A stretch of DNA of 64,000 nucleotides from Ophiodon elongatus (lineage: Eukaryota > Chordata > Actinopteri > Perciformes > Hexagrammidae): positions 1,191,990-1,255,989 of the forward strand of contig JACSYO010002172.1 in NCBI GenBank assembly GCA_016806645.1, in the 5' to 3' direction. The stretch's first letter is position 1. Every line of letters begins with the position of its first letter. The notes beneath the pieces were generated by a model. The model saw only the letters and a program-made list of their open reading frames with translations, was not told where the DNA came from and did no database searches. This document shows positions 36,695 through 49,954 of this stretch, in pieces. The translations under genes and the position numbers were made by a program.

Positions 36695-37085
36695 CAGGGT
36701 TACGGCTAGAAAGGATCGGAAGCAACTTCTCATTTTACCTCAGCAGAGTCAGAGTCTGCCCCGCTCATTCCTGGTTCAGGTTCTCCCGTGCCTCTCTTCC
36801 CTCTGGCGGGCTCGGCAAACTGTCCAGGTCCTCCAACGGCGTGGTGTCTGTGGTGGCTCCCAGCGAGCCTGAGCAGCGGGCCGGAGCAGGGGGCCGGAGC
36901 AGGGGGCCAGAGCAGGGGGTCGGGCCGGAGCAGGGTGCCGGACCGGAGCAGGTGGCCGGAGCAGGGGGCCGGAGCAGGGGGCCAGGCCAGAGCAGGAGGC
37001 CGGAGCAGGAGGCCGGAGCAGGGGCCCGGAGCAGGGGGCCGGAGCAGGAGGCCGGGCCGGAGCAGGGGGCCAGAGCACGGTGCCG
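36695..37085. repeat. GC-rich island with 13-bp minisatellite
   Basis: From about 36740 the DNA turns sharply GC-rich. Bases 36880-37085 are about 15 copies of a 13-bp unit, GGCCGGAGCAGGG, with AGG and GGGTCG variants. The unit length is not a multiple of three, so frames stay open on both strands. The left part (36697-36875) follows a pyrimidine tract and AG (TTGCTCTTTTCTCAG) and is open in two frames, so it could once have been an exon, but I recognise no protein. Confidence 0.75.
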
Positions 37086-37486
37086 GATGTTGAGACTGTT
37101 TCATAAGAAGTTCCGTTGAAAAGTGAAAATCAGCATACCACATCCCACCCACCTCAAAATACTGATCCCTTCCAAGTTCCCAGAGTCACTCCGATTTCAA
37201 CAAGAACGTCACGCCATATATCCTGAAGTTGGATCTTTTCTAGCCTTAACCTTTTCTCAGGGCGTGCATGTGAACACGGTGAACAATAGACTGAATGGGA
37301 GGGCCGGTGGGCTTTACCTCCTGCAGGATTCCACAAGAAGAAAGTCAAAGTCAAATCATTAGAGGTGAAGAGGTGAAGAGGTCCTGTAATCGTCCCAGGA
37401 TGTCGGTGAGCCCAGACACACAGCTCGTTCCTCAGCTCTCTGTCTCACACAGGAAATACACTCACATGCATTACTTGTCCAACCCA

Positions 37487-37497
37487 GTGTGTGTGCG

Positions 37498-37563
<66 letters not shown>

Positions 37564-37589
37564 TATGTGTGTGTGTGTGTTTGTGTGTC
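37487..37589. repeat. (GT)n microsatellite
   Basis: About 50 GT units with a few GC and TA interruptions, the longest dinucleotide array in the window. Confidence 0.97.
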
Positions 37590-37734
37590 TAGCATAGATT
37601 AGAATGTGCCAGGGCTGGTCAGGAGTAAAAGGAGGATCAATGGGGGAGCTCAGTCAGCCATGGCCACAGACTGTCAGACACCTCTTAGACACTCAAAGGA
37701 TACACTGGTGTATCAGTAGGTGGTGAAGGGTCCA

Positions 37735-37735
<1 letters not shown>

Positions 37736-37768
<33 letters not shown>
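37736..37768. repeat. (CA)n microsatellite
   Basis: About 16 CA units, 150 bp from the GT array and complementary to it, so the two could pair. Confidence 0.95.
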
Positions 37769-37771
<3 letters not shown>

Positions 37772-39090
37772 CTTTGAAAGCATTTTTGGTTTTACATCTT
37801 TTTTCATAACCAAACTGCTTTTGACGCATTGACTTAAGAAACCTTTCCTCATTAAACAACGGGTTGTCTTGTGTCTACATTTGTCGTCTTCATTTTAATA
37901 CTTGCTTTCGTTTTGTTGTGCAGTTTGTTTATTTGGAAGTGTCTTCATTATCCACCGGAGTATTTAATCTCACCTGAGCCAATTTGTCCTTTTTCTACTC
38001 TGTGTATTTTTATCCTTATTTTGTTGTCTTGTTTTTCACTGTGCACATGAACTAAAAGCTGGATAAACTCAAAGTGGCATTGCATTGCTGTAAGAAACCG
38101 ATTTCAGCGAGATGTTCCTTTGCTGCAGCAGAAAGAGGAACAGATGCACGATTAATAGCGGCACCTCAAGTGGATGCAGAACCAGTCTGGGGGCCTATGT
38201 GCTAAGTGCATATCATTTTATGAACATTATAAGAGACCACATAGAGTGGTTGTTGTATAATCCAATTTGTATGCATTTCTGCCCACAGTCTCCACACAGA
38301 GGAACACTTATCACTGCTGCCACTGTATCACCCTGGAAATATGATCAAACATGCATAAGATTCATTTTGACAAATGTCATTGTGAGGGAGCATGGGAACG
38401 GTAGATTACATTGTTCATGATAATGGAACAAGTCTGTTTGTTGATAAAGATACTAATATGCCAGTATTAGCAGCACGTTGTCTGACAGAATTACAGGGAC
38501 AACTTTACAGGGACAGTTTGGACATGTTTTGTCTCTCTGAACAGTTGAATAAATGCAATCATTTGGTTCAATTTCACCACTAAGGTCCTAGCCCAGCTCA
38601 GATCACTCACCAGAACCAAGTCTTCGCTAAATGACTCTGACTGACACATGTTAAGCAAACAGAAAATAATAGTGGCAAAGTATTAGAGGTAAAATTATTT
38701 GAAAGAACCCAATTCTCTACTGGTTTACAATAATAAACCATAGTTTCCCTTTAAGTCTTTCTGGCAGGTGCCATCAGGATAAATCGTCAAACGGCTCCAC
38801 TCACAGTCACTGAGACTTTGTGGTTGCTGTGGCATTGCCTCGGGAGACGTTATTGTTAATCCATGCAGAATCTGTTAGATCTTTACTACAAATGCAATCT
38901 AATTAGAAGTAAACAACTTTTTGGGTGTGGAAATGTGCCCAGATTCATATGTTTATTAGAGATTTTTGGGTAACCTGTGATCAAACCATCATCTGTCTCC
39001 TTCTACCTTCAGCCCTTATTTGTTCTGCCGTTGATTCCCTTACTGGCTTGGATAAAACTCTCAGATGAAGAGTGGCGGAAGACCAAAAAC
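37769..39090. other. Intergenic, no gene seen
   Basis: Two overlapping short ORFs at 38112-38583 show no known domain. Nothing else can be supported. Confidence 0.45.
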
Positions 39091-39290
39091 CCCAACACTT
39101 TCTCACTCCCAACTTGTCGAATACTGACGCTTGGTCAGTGGCCCTAAAATCCAAACTAAGACGCTCTAGGTACCCCTCTAGCATCGTTTTTAGATGTGGC
39201 AGGGACAGCCTGTCACTCGTTACACGCATACCACCTTTTCAAAGTAAACTTCCGTCTTCGAAGGAAAACAAAACCACTTAATTATGTTTA
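39091..39290. mobile_element. TIR element, family 1, left-end fragment
   Basis: Starts with CCCAACACTTTCTCACTCCC and AACTTGTCGAATACTGACGC, matching the left ends of the other family members, then TTGGTCAGTGGCCCTAAAAT and CTCTAGGTACCCCTCTAGC, which match in inverted orientation the segment 42090-42155. I do not see its other end. Confidence 0.6.
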
Positions 39291-41435
39291 GTAAAAGACT
39301 GTGGTTGATGTTAAACTGACTGACTAATGATTCACGTCACTACCGACTAACCTCTCACTAGCCAGTGACAGACGAGTCATATGACTTGCGATTTAGTTGA
39401 CTCACATGTTTCAGAACACTAATGAGTCATGTGGCTAACGCGTCATGACAAAATGTCAGCGTTTACTTTTAGTTTCACTGGGACACAAACACACCAACAG
39501 CGACTCCTGGACCAAAGGTCTGTGCTTGTTTGACCCTCATGTCCCCTCTCCCCAGATTTGCTGCGGTGTGGGTGTGGTTATTAAAGGGAGCTTTGGAGTT
39601 TGATAAAACACATCCTTGGTGAAAGCGTGCCAAGACTCTCTGGTCTGCCTCCAAATTATTATCCACGTTTCATCTCATGGGTGATGTCACAGATGAACCT
39701 TGGGTCCTGTGGTATGCAGCCTGAGCAAAGGGGAGTTGTTTATGTACTTAATAAAGCAGACTGAGCTCAACAGAGAACCCAGTTTTAGCCTGGATTATTT
39801 TCCCTTTAATGTAGCACAGTTAGGGAGAAAGGGTTATTGTTGCATAGGCTCTAGGGATTGTGACATATTATACATTACTCTGTAGGATTACATGCACTAA
39901 GATAGGCCACAGACCACTACGGATGATATTTATAGTGAGGTACATATATGACCATATATTGTCATGTACCCTCTCAAGCACACATTGGAGAAGATGCAGC
40001 CTCCGGCACTGGGGACTGAGCTGTGTGGAAACGTATTCATACGTAATGAATGCAAGGAGATAAGAACAAGAACCCCTATCCCCTCCCTCTTCATTCCCTC
40101 TTCTTCCTTTTCCTTTGTAGTCTTTTATTTGTCTTGTTGAAGCATTCTGTTGTGTCCTTTGTTTGTTACGCTTGCTGGATGTCTTTATTTCTGCTTTTCT
40201 TTCTGTCTGTCAAGGCTGCGTTACTAACCAGGAAAAGGAAACTGCAACGACCACAAAAGCCCCAGATTTACTCAGTAAAAATGAGTTGTACATATTTTTT
40301 ATTAATTGAAAATTAGTTTAGGAATTTGCACAAATCAAGCACAGTTTCAATGGAGGTTTTCCCTGCATGATTACTGAATCTAGAAGGCCGTGTGTCAAAA
40401 TGTAGTTGATGTTGTGCTAATATAAAACAACAAAGCAACACCACTTCATTGGACCTCATTTCAGAACAACTCAATTTAACTCAAACTCAACTGAAACTTT
40501 CTAGAATTTTCTTTTACTTTAATGTGTAACTGGAATTGGAAGTCTGTAATCTTGACGAACAGACACTTGGCTATTCAACACAGGTTGTTGCTGTAATTCA
40601 CATGTTCTACCAAACCTTTTTACCACTCTCTTTGCTACTTTTCAAGGATATATACTTTTTTTTATTTATTATTTTTTTATTGCTAAACATCTAGGTAATG
40701 ATTAAATGAAAATTGTCTTTATTTGAGGAGTATTCAAACCTACTTGTGACAATAAAGACAGCATGTTGGCACCACTGCTTAAATTCTGGTCACATTAGCA
40801 CTTAAATGGATTATTTTTATGAACAAATTAATACATTTTAATGGACGGGCAGCAGTGAGTGGATTTGCTGGTGAAAAAAATATTTGCAAATTTTCAACTT
40901 TGGTGAACATTGATCCACAAATGTGCACCTGCTGACCAATAGCAGTCCCGTCTTCATATTGACGTTTAAGAGATCCAGAGAGACCGAAAATAGAGAACGC
41001 TATTGTAGCTTATTTACTGTGTTGCAACATCCACTTTTATTTGACCTTAGCGGATGAACTGCTCCACAAAGAGGACTGCAGACAGTTATGACAAAGGAGT
41101 CGATGGTAACACTTTGATGGTAAGTCTTTAGCCTAAACTATGTGAAATAATTGTCCCTTTAGCAACAAAGCTGACGAGCTTGCTGACTGATAGTTCTCCA
41201 TGGTTTTTGGCTGTCGCCATCTTGTTTTTATGCAACTAGAACACAAGATGATGAAAAGTACAACCAAACTCTGAAAACGAAAAGACGTTCCAAGACGAAA
41301 ACACGGACCACTCCCAGACTGGACAACACCATGGTAGAGACCTGTCAATCACAGTAGCCCCATCCTAAAGCATACTTTGTGGTCTATTTGACTCTAAATG
41401 GACCATAATTTACTAAATGAACATCATGCTGTATT
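39291..41435. other. Intergenic, no gene seen
   Basis: AT-rich DNA with short ORFs; no recognisable family or domain. Confidence 0.45.
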
Positions 41436-41648
41436 GAAGAAGACTTGAAACTAGCAATGTTTACAATGTTTAAATTGTAAATGGACTGTACTTGTATAGA
41501 TCTTTTCTAGTCTTCCACCCACTCAAAGTGTTTTAACACTACATGTCATCATTCACCCATTCACACCCATTCATACACTGATGGGAGGAGTTACCATGCA
41601 AGGTGCCACCTGCCTATCAGGAGTATTTAACCACTCATACCCATCTAT
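41436..41648. repeat. Dispersed teleost repeat
   Basis: AAATGGACTGTACTTGTATA, TTTTCTAGTCTTCCACCCAC, CATTCACACCCATTCATACA and AAGGTGCCACCTGCC are phrases of a widespread fish repeat. A shorter relative lies at 44290-44355. No coding sequence. Confidence 0.55.
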
Positions 41649-41688
41649 GCACAGCAGGCATGCAAGTTTACTTGCATGCCTGCTGTGC
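41649..41688. repeat. Perfect 19-bp inverted repeat (hairpin)
   Basis: The arm GCACAGCAGGCATGCAAGT (41649-41667) is followed by TT and then its exact reverse complement (41670-41688). It sits at the edge of the dispersed repeat. The two-base loop is too tight for a typical microRNA precursor, so a cruciform or a foldback created during repair is more likely. Confidence 0.9.
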
Positions 41689-41749
41689 TGTGCACTTCTG
41701 CATTGCCTTCTCTTTTCAGAACTGGAGGTTTCTAAACCCTTTTGCCTCA

Positions 41750-42180
41750 GTATTGTATTAAATGGTCAGAGCAGCTGACTTAATATAAAGAGCTGGAAAG
41801 TCCATTTAGGGAGGAGGTTGTGGTGGATGGTTGGGTCACGGTCAAACAAACACAGACCAGGATACGGTTGTTCGTGTCCCTTGTGGAACCAGGTCAATAT
41901 TGACTTTAACAATCTTTTCCTGAGTCTAACCAAGTACTTTGTTGCTTAGGCAACAAAGCAAACCGAAAAACTAAGTAAACCGACGTTGGAAGTTTGAATA
42001 CATGTAACGAGTGGAAACTCTATGTTTCCTCTGAACACAAAAGTTTCCTGTGAACGAGAAAACTGACTCACCGTCGCTTACGTGTCCAAATCTGAGGATA
42101 GAGGGGTACCTAGAGCGTCAGAGTATGAAGCGTAGGGCCACTGACCAAGCAGAGCTATTTGATGAGTTGGGAGTGACAGC
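41750..42180. mobile_element. TIR element, family 1, right-hand fragment
   Basis: Shares ATGGTCAGAGCAGCTGACTT, GGTCAAACAAACACAG and the right end TGATGAGTTGGGAGTGACAG with the copies at 48431-48756 and 39091. The left inverted repeat is not visible, probably lost. Confidence 0.5.
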
Positions 42181-42482
42181 ATGATAATGGGTGGCTAGCG
42201 TGTTAGCTGTATATGTGTCTGTTTTTCTTTTTAGTCGATATGTTTTCAGTGTCAACGTTTCCTTCCTTTGTGTTCTAGTAATTTTCAACACATATTGTGG
42301 CATACTGCCATACCTGTCCACACTTACAACAATACAGGTCAAGGTAGAGTCTGTACCGCTTAGGGACCATCATATACCTTACTCTGGTTGCATCACAGAG
42401 AGCTCAAAGCTTCATCACCTAACCCGTAGTAATCGTCCCGAAACAGTCGAGAGGAAATCCACAGTCTTGCAGAGTGGTGCTC

Positions 42483-42815
42483 AGTAAATAGCATACTGCT
42501 CAACATCATTAAAACCAAGGAGCTGATTGTTGATTTTAGAAACAAGGAGGCAAAGACACACACCCCAGCAGTGGCTCAGCAATGGGTGATTAAAACTGCT
42601 CAGAACATCATTAATACCCATCTACTGCTCATCAGGGATATTGGTGAGAAGAGGAGCCTGTGAAGAGCTCAAAGAATATATAAAGACAATACCCACCCCA
42701 GCCACAACATGCTGCAGTCTGGCAATAGATACAGAAGTATCAGCTGCCGAACCACCAGACTTCAGATTAGTTTCTTTCCTCTGGCTGTGATAATCCTAAA
42801 TTCATCCTCCACCCT
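42483..42815 (+). mobile_element. LINE reverse-transcriptase C-terminal fragment
   Basis: Plus-strand translation gives KTKELIVDFRNKEAKTHTP, then, after an internal deletion, KTAQNIINTHLLLIRDIGEK, a stop, RAQRIYKDNTHPSHNML, SGNRYRSISCRTTRLQ and SFFPLAVIILN. This order matches the last part of a fish non-LTR ORF2 of a type different from the YADD elements elsewhere here. It is broken and 5'-truncated. Confidence 0.6.
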
Positions 42816-45800
42816 CCACATATAATACGGTTTTGCTTTTTGGTGTGTTTTTCTTGTCTGCATAAAAATGGGACTATAAATCCCCCCTTCGTTGCGCAAC
42901 CCTGTGATGTACAAACCTTGAACCCACTGATATTTTTACCAATCATTCCCATTACCACTCTGCCACTGGCCGGGGTACATACACAAAATACACACGATGG
43001 GAGTGGGTGGAAGGGACCCGACAAAGATGCCCCGTTGCCCTGGGGCTCATTAATAGGTTGATCCAGCAATGCTGTCTTTTTTTTACATGACAAGACATCT
43101 GACGTCCATCTCATCTCTTATCTGATTTCTTATCCAAATCTACTTCATCTCCCATTTTTGTTGTCCACCACAAGTTCTCTCATTATTCCACCATAATATC
43201 CAATCGCCCGTCACCCTGTGTGATTAGAGCTGCATCCCAGCTCGTCGCGTGTGTGCTCATCATCAGCCAATCATACGGATCAGTGCCGGTGATCCGGCTC
43301 GAGCGTGAGGAACGAAAAGCCAGCTATTGTTTTTGGACTGGTTCCTCCTTTTTCTATCTCCACCACAATGGACCAAACCTGTCATTGACACTTTCACTCT
43401 TTGAGCCAAAAGAGCTAATTCATTCATTTATATTTATGTATGCAAAACCCCTTCAACTCTGCCTTTAAAACAATGCAAATGGGATTGAGTGGCTTTGTTA
43501 ATTTCTCTCTTTTTCTATATCCCTAAAACCCTCAGATAGATGATCGGAACCTTTGTGCTGCAGTCATGCACCAGTGAACATTAGGAAATAACAAAACCAC
43601 GATGAGCTGATAAGACTGACAAAAGAGGTCCATGATCTCAGTCAGAGAATTCAATGCTGTAGCCAGACATAGGTGGGCTGAGAGAAAATAGGCATCTTGA
43701 TTTTTCCTTGTATTGCTCCAACTAACTTTATATTCTTCAATATTTTCAATCATTTACTTTAATGGGTTTATTGAGCAAAGTAGAACCTTGATTTACTTAC
43801 CTTTAACTACACATTTATATTGCTGCTGTCCTGTGTATCCTGCATTCTTTTACACAGTTGATTGAGCAATATTTCAGAAAAGACACAATGAATGGTGGGG
43901 GCAGCATCAACTATGGTGTAAAGTTTTGAAGGAAAAACTAAATAAGTGTATAGCCATAGCAATCGTTCCTGAAATAATCTCATTGATAACGTACCTTACA
44001 GTTATCGATATTTTGGTGTCAGCAAGGGTTGATTCAGCATTCGTCCGTGCCCTAGTGGATATACTTTTTATTTCTCCAGGTACAAATAAAGTACACAGAC
44101 AGACATGTGAACAATGCTGCTTGTATCACAACAACATGTTGATGTGTGCATGCTGTTACATGCAAACTCAAGTTTAGCTTTTGGGAATTAAGAAAAGTTA
44201 GTTGTATCAACTAAATATGTTTAGTTGACCGTACTTATAGACTTCTAAAAGGTTTCTGGCTTTACATTTTGACTGTGCTTAACTGTATTGATAGTAAATG
44301 GTAAATGGACTTGTACTTGTATAGTGCCTTTCTAGTCTTCTGACCACAGGTGGCACCTTCCCATTGGGTACAATGCTATGAAAAGATAGAAATTATGCAC
44401 ACTTCACCCAGCAAATACACTCTTCCAGTCTGACTTCAAACAGCATTCAAACATGTATTGTACATTAGCAAAATGCAGTGATCATAAGTTAAACATTACA
44501 ACAGATCAGTTTTGCCACAGCTGAAGAGAAATGTGTGTATTTAATACTAGACAGCCTTCATCTTTTGTATGTTCATAAAATTTTCTGTTTTAAATCCTTT
44601 CCTCCACAGTCAGGACATTTTAGCTTCCATTTGACCTTTTAGGCATCTCAATGGAGAAAATTAAGTAGTAAGTTTCAATAGAAATAGGGCTTTCAACATA
44701 TAACTGCTAACCTCAACTGATACTTTCAGAGACAGGTGATGAGAAAAGAATTAGAGAAGGTAGGTGGTAAGAAGGAAAGAAGAGGTGGGAGGGATTTTCT
44801 TTTCTGTCACGACCACATTCTAAGTAGTAGGAGAGGAAGATGTAGGTGAAGGGATATGATTATGTGTGAAAAGGGTAGCATGAGGTACTTTTTGAAGAGA
44901 TGAGTTTTGAGCCTTGGATGAAAGAATGGGGAGTGGCTCTGCCGTGCTGACTGGAGTAAGAAGGTCAATCCACTTTTGGAAATGAGGGGGAGAAGCGATC
45001 GGGAGAAGCAGCAGAGTGAAAGCTAAGTAGTCAGGCCGCGGCTTGGATAGCATTCCTTCTTCCTCCATGCTGTGAGATCATCCTCTCTGCTCCTCTCCGA
45101 GGTGATGGAGATTAGTTTTGGAATGGTGATGGGACGAGGAGGTATTTCAGACACTTTACGCACCAATCCAATTAATTTTCCTTCCATAACCGCAATGCAG
45201 TGGTCACATTCAATTTCAAAAACACAGATGCCCAACCAGCAGCCTACAGAGAGTCTTTAAATAATGCCTTCACATGTACATGTTTCAGATTGTCCTCCTC
45301 TCCCTCTGATATGGTTCCATGAAAGTCATCACCCGGAAGGCCTATCCACAGCAGGGGTGTTTCTTTTTTTCTTTGTGCGAATAATTTGCAGTCTGTATAT
45401 TTTTTCCAACTGTTGTTTTTGAAATGAATACTTTCACACAGAACATAAATATTATATTAATATATTTTTTTTTAACAAGATTGATAAACGGTTTGAGTTA
45501 TATCAACTTTTATCAACTCAGAGGCTCCATATTCCGAGACAAGACAGCAAATCATTTTACTCCTTTTAACTTTGATAAAGGTAGCACATTCCAGATCCAC
45601 TCCTTCAGTTCTTACCTTTCACAATAAAAGCATTATAAATATATAATATTTGCAGTATTTTGCAATTTTGTGGGGTTTTTTTTGTTGTGCCCCCATTATG
45701 TAAAGGTCTTTATATGCAGCCTTTTGTTCACTGAAATCATGCACGAGCAATTACTGCAGACAATGATATTTAAAAATGAAAATGTGTTATCCTGATAACA

Positions 45801-48430
45801 ATACACTTATGATGGCATAAATCACAAACATAAACGATTAAATATAACATAAATCATGTTGTGTTTACAGTTATGTTTACAGACTCTCCCTCCACCTCCC
45901 TACACTGATATTGTATTGAGTGTAATTAATTTGCCAAAATGAAGACAAAACACACAATAAACAAAGTTAAATATGTTAGAATTGTAAAATGATATTATTA
46001 CTATTATTTAAAATGTTCTGTTGATATTGTGATAATACTGTCATTAAGAATTATTTTGGCCACTAAGAGGGAAGGGGATTAATTAATCACTAATTATGTC
46101 ATGAAAATCTGCCACTGCAGATCATTTGTTACTTTGCAGGTTTTCCATTCATGTTAGGAACAATGTAGAAATGAACTTGCAAGGACTTCACAGATGCTTG
46201 ACATAGTTAAACTTCCACTGTGCACATATGTTTCTCGTCAAAAGTACATTACGAATCGACTGTGTGTCCACCACTTCCTGGTGCCGGCATCTAACTTTAA
46301 CACATTAGATTCCACCATGTAATACCCTCTTAAGTATTAAAACAGTCATGATTTCTGCATGATGACTCTGCAATTTCTATATAAGAGTTTTTTGAGAGTT
46401 TTCTCAGCGTAAAACAATAAAAATATCATCCGACTAAACAAAAATACAAAAATACCCAAACTGCAACAGCAATGTGAAAGTCTTCTGTGTTTGTGTGTGT
46501 TTCCCCACTGGGACAGCCGCACAGCACAGCAAACTTCAAACACTGCAGCGGCTCCTCGGGGTCCATTATGGTGGGACTGACATGGTTCTAATGATGCTGC
46601 TGTGACTGGCAACAAAGGTAGCTGAGCAGTTCAAGGCGAGGAGAGTCCCATGGCAACAGGATGACTGACAGCTCCCGGGTCGTCATGGACAGCGGGAGCG
46701 GGGGACTCCTGCACCGATGCACCCCTTGATTTGTTGTCAGTGAGCTTGATTGACATGATGGTGAGGTGGCTTCAGCGCAGTTCATTTCACAGTCCCAGTC
46801 TCAGTTGATAGAACCATCAAATCAGGTTAAACTGTTTTTTAAAAGTTTAATCAATACTGTCTATTAAAGGTTCATATTTTCAAAAAAGTGTTTTCTCACT
46901 TACCTCCAAAGGTTTCATGCAGATAGTTAAATTTTTTTGATATTTCTGTTGTGGTTCTGCATTGCTCAAAGAATTCAAATCTGTCTCTTCAGAAACAACG
47001 GCTATGTCCACGCAGCTTGTTGTTTTTAATTAGTATTACTTTCTACTGAAGGAATAGTTCAGTTCAAAGGTGGAACAGCATTGTGTTGTATCAGCAAAAC
47101 CTCTCCGGACGTATACCTTTTCACGACTTTTTGAAACACGACTAAAAAGTTTGGAATTTGATATGGAGGTGTAATGTGTTTTTTAATGATAGCTGCGTTA
47201 TTATAAGGAGTTGATACATAGCACACATTTAGCCACTGTAACAGATTATCACACTATATGTTACTGTTCCTGTATGTAACATACAAACACAAGGCACTGT
47301 GTTGACTAACATCTCTATCAAATCACTTAGGAAGGCCCCTCCTTGGAGTTTCACTCAATCTCAGAATAGATGAAGGGGGAGGATGATTTTGGGTTGTGAC
47401 TTGAGATCAAAATGGCAGAGACTTGGAAGGATGACAGCGGAAATGTAATTACAGGCTGGGCATAGGTAAAGCCAGCCGCAGAGGCATGGTGAGAGGATTA
47501 AGGGATTTCAAAGCGTCATGTTTTGTTCCTTTTTCTACACGTAACACTGCGAGCCACAAACGCTAACACCTTCCATTCATCCACACAAAGGAGATGGGTG
47601 GAGCTGGCTGTCTGTACAATACGAGGCAGAGCAACAGGTGAGGGAGGCGCTCCATGCCGGGAATGGAATCACATGTTTGTGTGTTGATTAGCTGAAGGTG
47701 TTGGCTGTAGTTGCATACCTCTGTGGCATCTCAACAAGTTCGCCACCACCCAAAAGTGCATGAGTAAGAAGAGTGGGGTTCTTACGTTATGGCCCAGTAT
47801 CGTATTACCGAAACTGAACCCTTCTTTGCTTGTGTTTCATATACATTTTGAGAAATAATAGATAATAGAAACTCTTAAAACATATTCAATGATGCTGAGA
47901 TAAATTCCTCACTCACAATTCTATGTTATGCTTCTCATTCATCAGGTGCACACCACTACAAACGAAGGATAATGTTGTGTCTATATCTGCTGGATGTCTA
48001 AATAGTTTTAGTTTTTTTTTAGCAGTTTGTTCTGCTGTAAATCAATTAATAGATACTTAAAGATGCAAGACCTTATCCTCAGTCCTAAAAGCTACAGTCC
48101 ATTGAGTTTATTAAATGTGTTTGAGGCTTCTCTTAAGCTACCTGTTTACAGAGGATGGTAAACTGACATTGCTGAATGCAGCAAAATGTATAATTTGAGT
48201 ACCACAAACAGTTGACTCTTCATGAAAAATGCGCATTGATATGACCAATATCTCCCATGAGAGCACACCCACGAGCGGAATCCATACTCCTGGATGAGTC
48301 ACTCAGCAGGAGTCAGGTTTCTGTGTGAATTATCTTCCTGTTGTACGTGGTTGGTTCGCCCATATGACTAATGTGTTTACTCCGTCCACATATGAGAAAC
48401 TCGGTTGGAATTGCACATTCACAATGACAC
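42816..48430. other. Intergenic, no gene seen
   Basis: Mostly AT-rich single-copy-looking DNA. Bases 44285-44365 carry a piece of the repeat seen at 41436. On the minus strand around 45240-44820 two adjoining short ORFs end with a stretch reading RLKTHLFKKYL in another frame, reminiscent of a LINE C-terminus but too weak to call. No host exon is recognised. Confidence 0.45.
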
Positions 48431-48756
48431 AAGAATCCGTTCTCACTCCCAGCTCGTCAAATACCAACGCTGGCACACTTTAGCATTACCTTACCTTTTC
48501 AGCTAACTGCAATGTCAACCCATCCATTAGACGGTCAGAGCAACTGTTTCGTATAAAAAAGAAAGACTGTGTAGGACTGGTGGGAGACGAGGGTGGACGG
48601 GTCAAACAAACTCAGGACGTTCACCCAGCAGACCACTTATCCTGTCCTAGGCATGAACAGTGACGAATGTATCAACGTAACAAATGTCCTCATTTTAAAC
48701 CAAACCCCGATCTTTTCCTAAGACAATTGGACAAGTTGGGAATGAGACTGGGTTGG
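48431..48756. mobile_element. TIR element, family 1, short copy of about 325 bp
   Basis: The left end (ATCCGTTCTCACTCCCAGCT, CGTCAAATACCAACGC) is matched by the inverted right end GACAAGTTGGGAATGAGACT then GGGTTGG. The interior shares GGTCAAACAAACTCAGGACG with the 41750 and 53210 pieces. It is non-coding and a deletion derivative relative to the 32511 copy. Confidence 0.65.
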
Positions 48757-49954
48757 AGACAATATTATGCATGATTGGGTTATGAACTTACTCAATGGAG
48801 CTTATCTGTGCAGATGAGTCCAGTGCGTTTGTCTGCCCATGAATGCTGCAGAGGAACATCAAATGCAGTGTGTATCTCAAATCACACAGGAATTTTCTTC
48901 AGTGATCGGCATGACTGCATCGTATCGTGAAGTTTTATGTTGGTATGAAAAAAGAGTTGTCAGAAGTTTTTTCTCTTTTTTTTCTCGCTTCAAAAACAAG
49001 ATATGTACAGTATGTCAACACACACAGGTCTGCATTCACAGCAACCTCCAGAGAGATTTCATCCTACTCAAGCAACTCCAACCAAAGTCCCAGCGGATGT
49101 CTTCCTAAACATAATCAACGTCGACACAGGAATCTCCTGGGCATTTAAGACTCTGGCCCTCTAGTTCTGCACAATGTTAAATTACAGACATGTGGAGAGA
49201 GGTTAAGGGCCTAAAAACCTGACTACTCCCCAATGATAAACCCTTCAGCTTCCTCAGAACGAAAAGAAAAAACATTAAACACCCGCAACGCCTCGTCGCC
49301 TCTCAACAGCACTCCGCCGTCCAAGGCATGAAAGTGAGGGAGATAAAATGGAAACGTTAAATAGGAAAAACATCACAAAGTTCCCCCCCTCCACCCTCCC
49401 TCCTTTTCCTCTTTCTCATCAAAGTGTGTGAGCGAGACGCGAGGAAATGACGGACCACCATGAGAGAGCGAGCGATGGGAGCCTCGCAATTTGTTTTCTC
49501 TTTTTGTTTTCTGCTTTTTTTTCATCTTGGCTTCTCAGGCAGTTTTTTTCCTGATAAACAGTCAAGAAGTGAGATGCAGTGTTGTGAAGATATTTTCATT
49601 TCCAGCTGCAGCAGAGGGCTCTGAAGACAATGTGGTTAGAAGTGATGAATATATAGCCAGAGGCTTTAAAATCTCTAATACTGGTGATGTGGCAAAGGAT
49701 AGAGCGGTGTATTAGATAATAATGAAAAAGAAGAAAAAATACGGTGAGTGCTTTCCAACTCTGCGGTTTTGCGCTCCATTAGGAATTTGTAACTGCAGGT
49801 TTTAGCCATAATGCGTCTCTCAGGACTAACAAGAGAGCTTTTTACAGTTATGGTCTCATAGTTTGGATGTGCTGAATGTCAAAAAACCAAAATAACAGGA
49901 AGACAATGCAGTAATCCCACAATACAATGCAGGTGTTGAGTAAACCACATAAGG
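48757..49954. other. Intergenic, no gene seen
   Basis: Short ORFs only (about 70-90 codons) with no recognisable domain. Confidence 0.45.

Noticed and set aside
38112..38583. Pair of overlapping ORFs possibly forming one broken gene
   Set aside because: No known domain in either frame and ordinary AT-rich composition; probably chance.
44820..45235. Two adjoining minus-strand ORFs, with RLKTHLFKKYL in another frame
   Set aside because: The resemblance to a LINE C-terminus covers only about a dozen residues; too weak for a feature.
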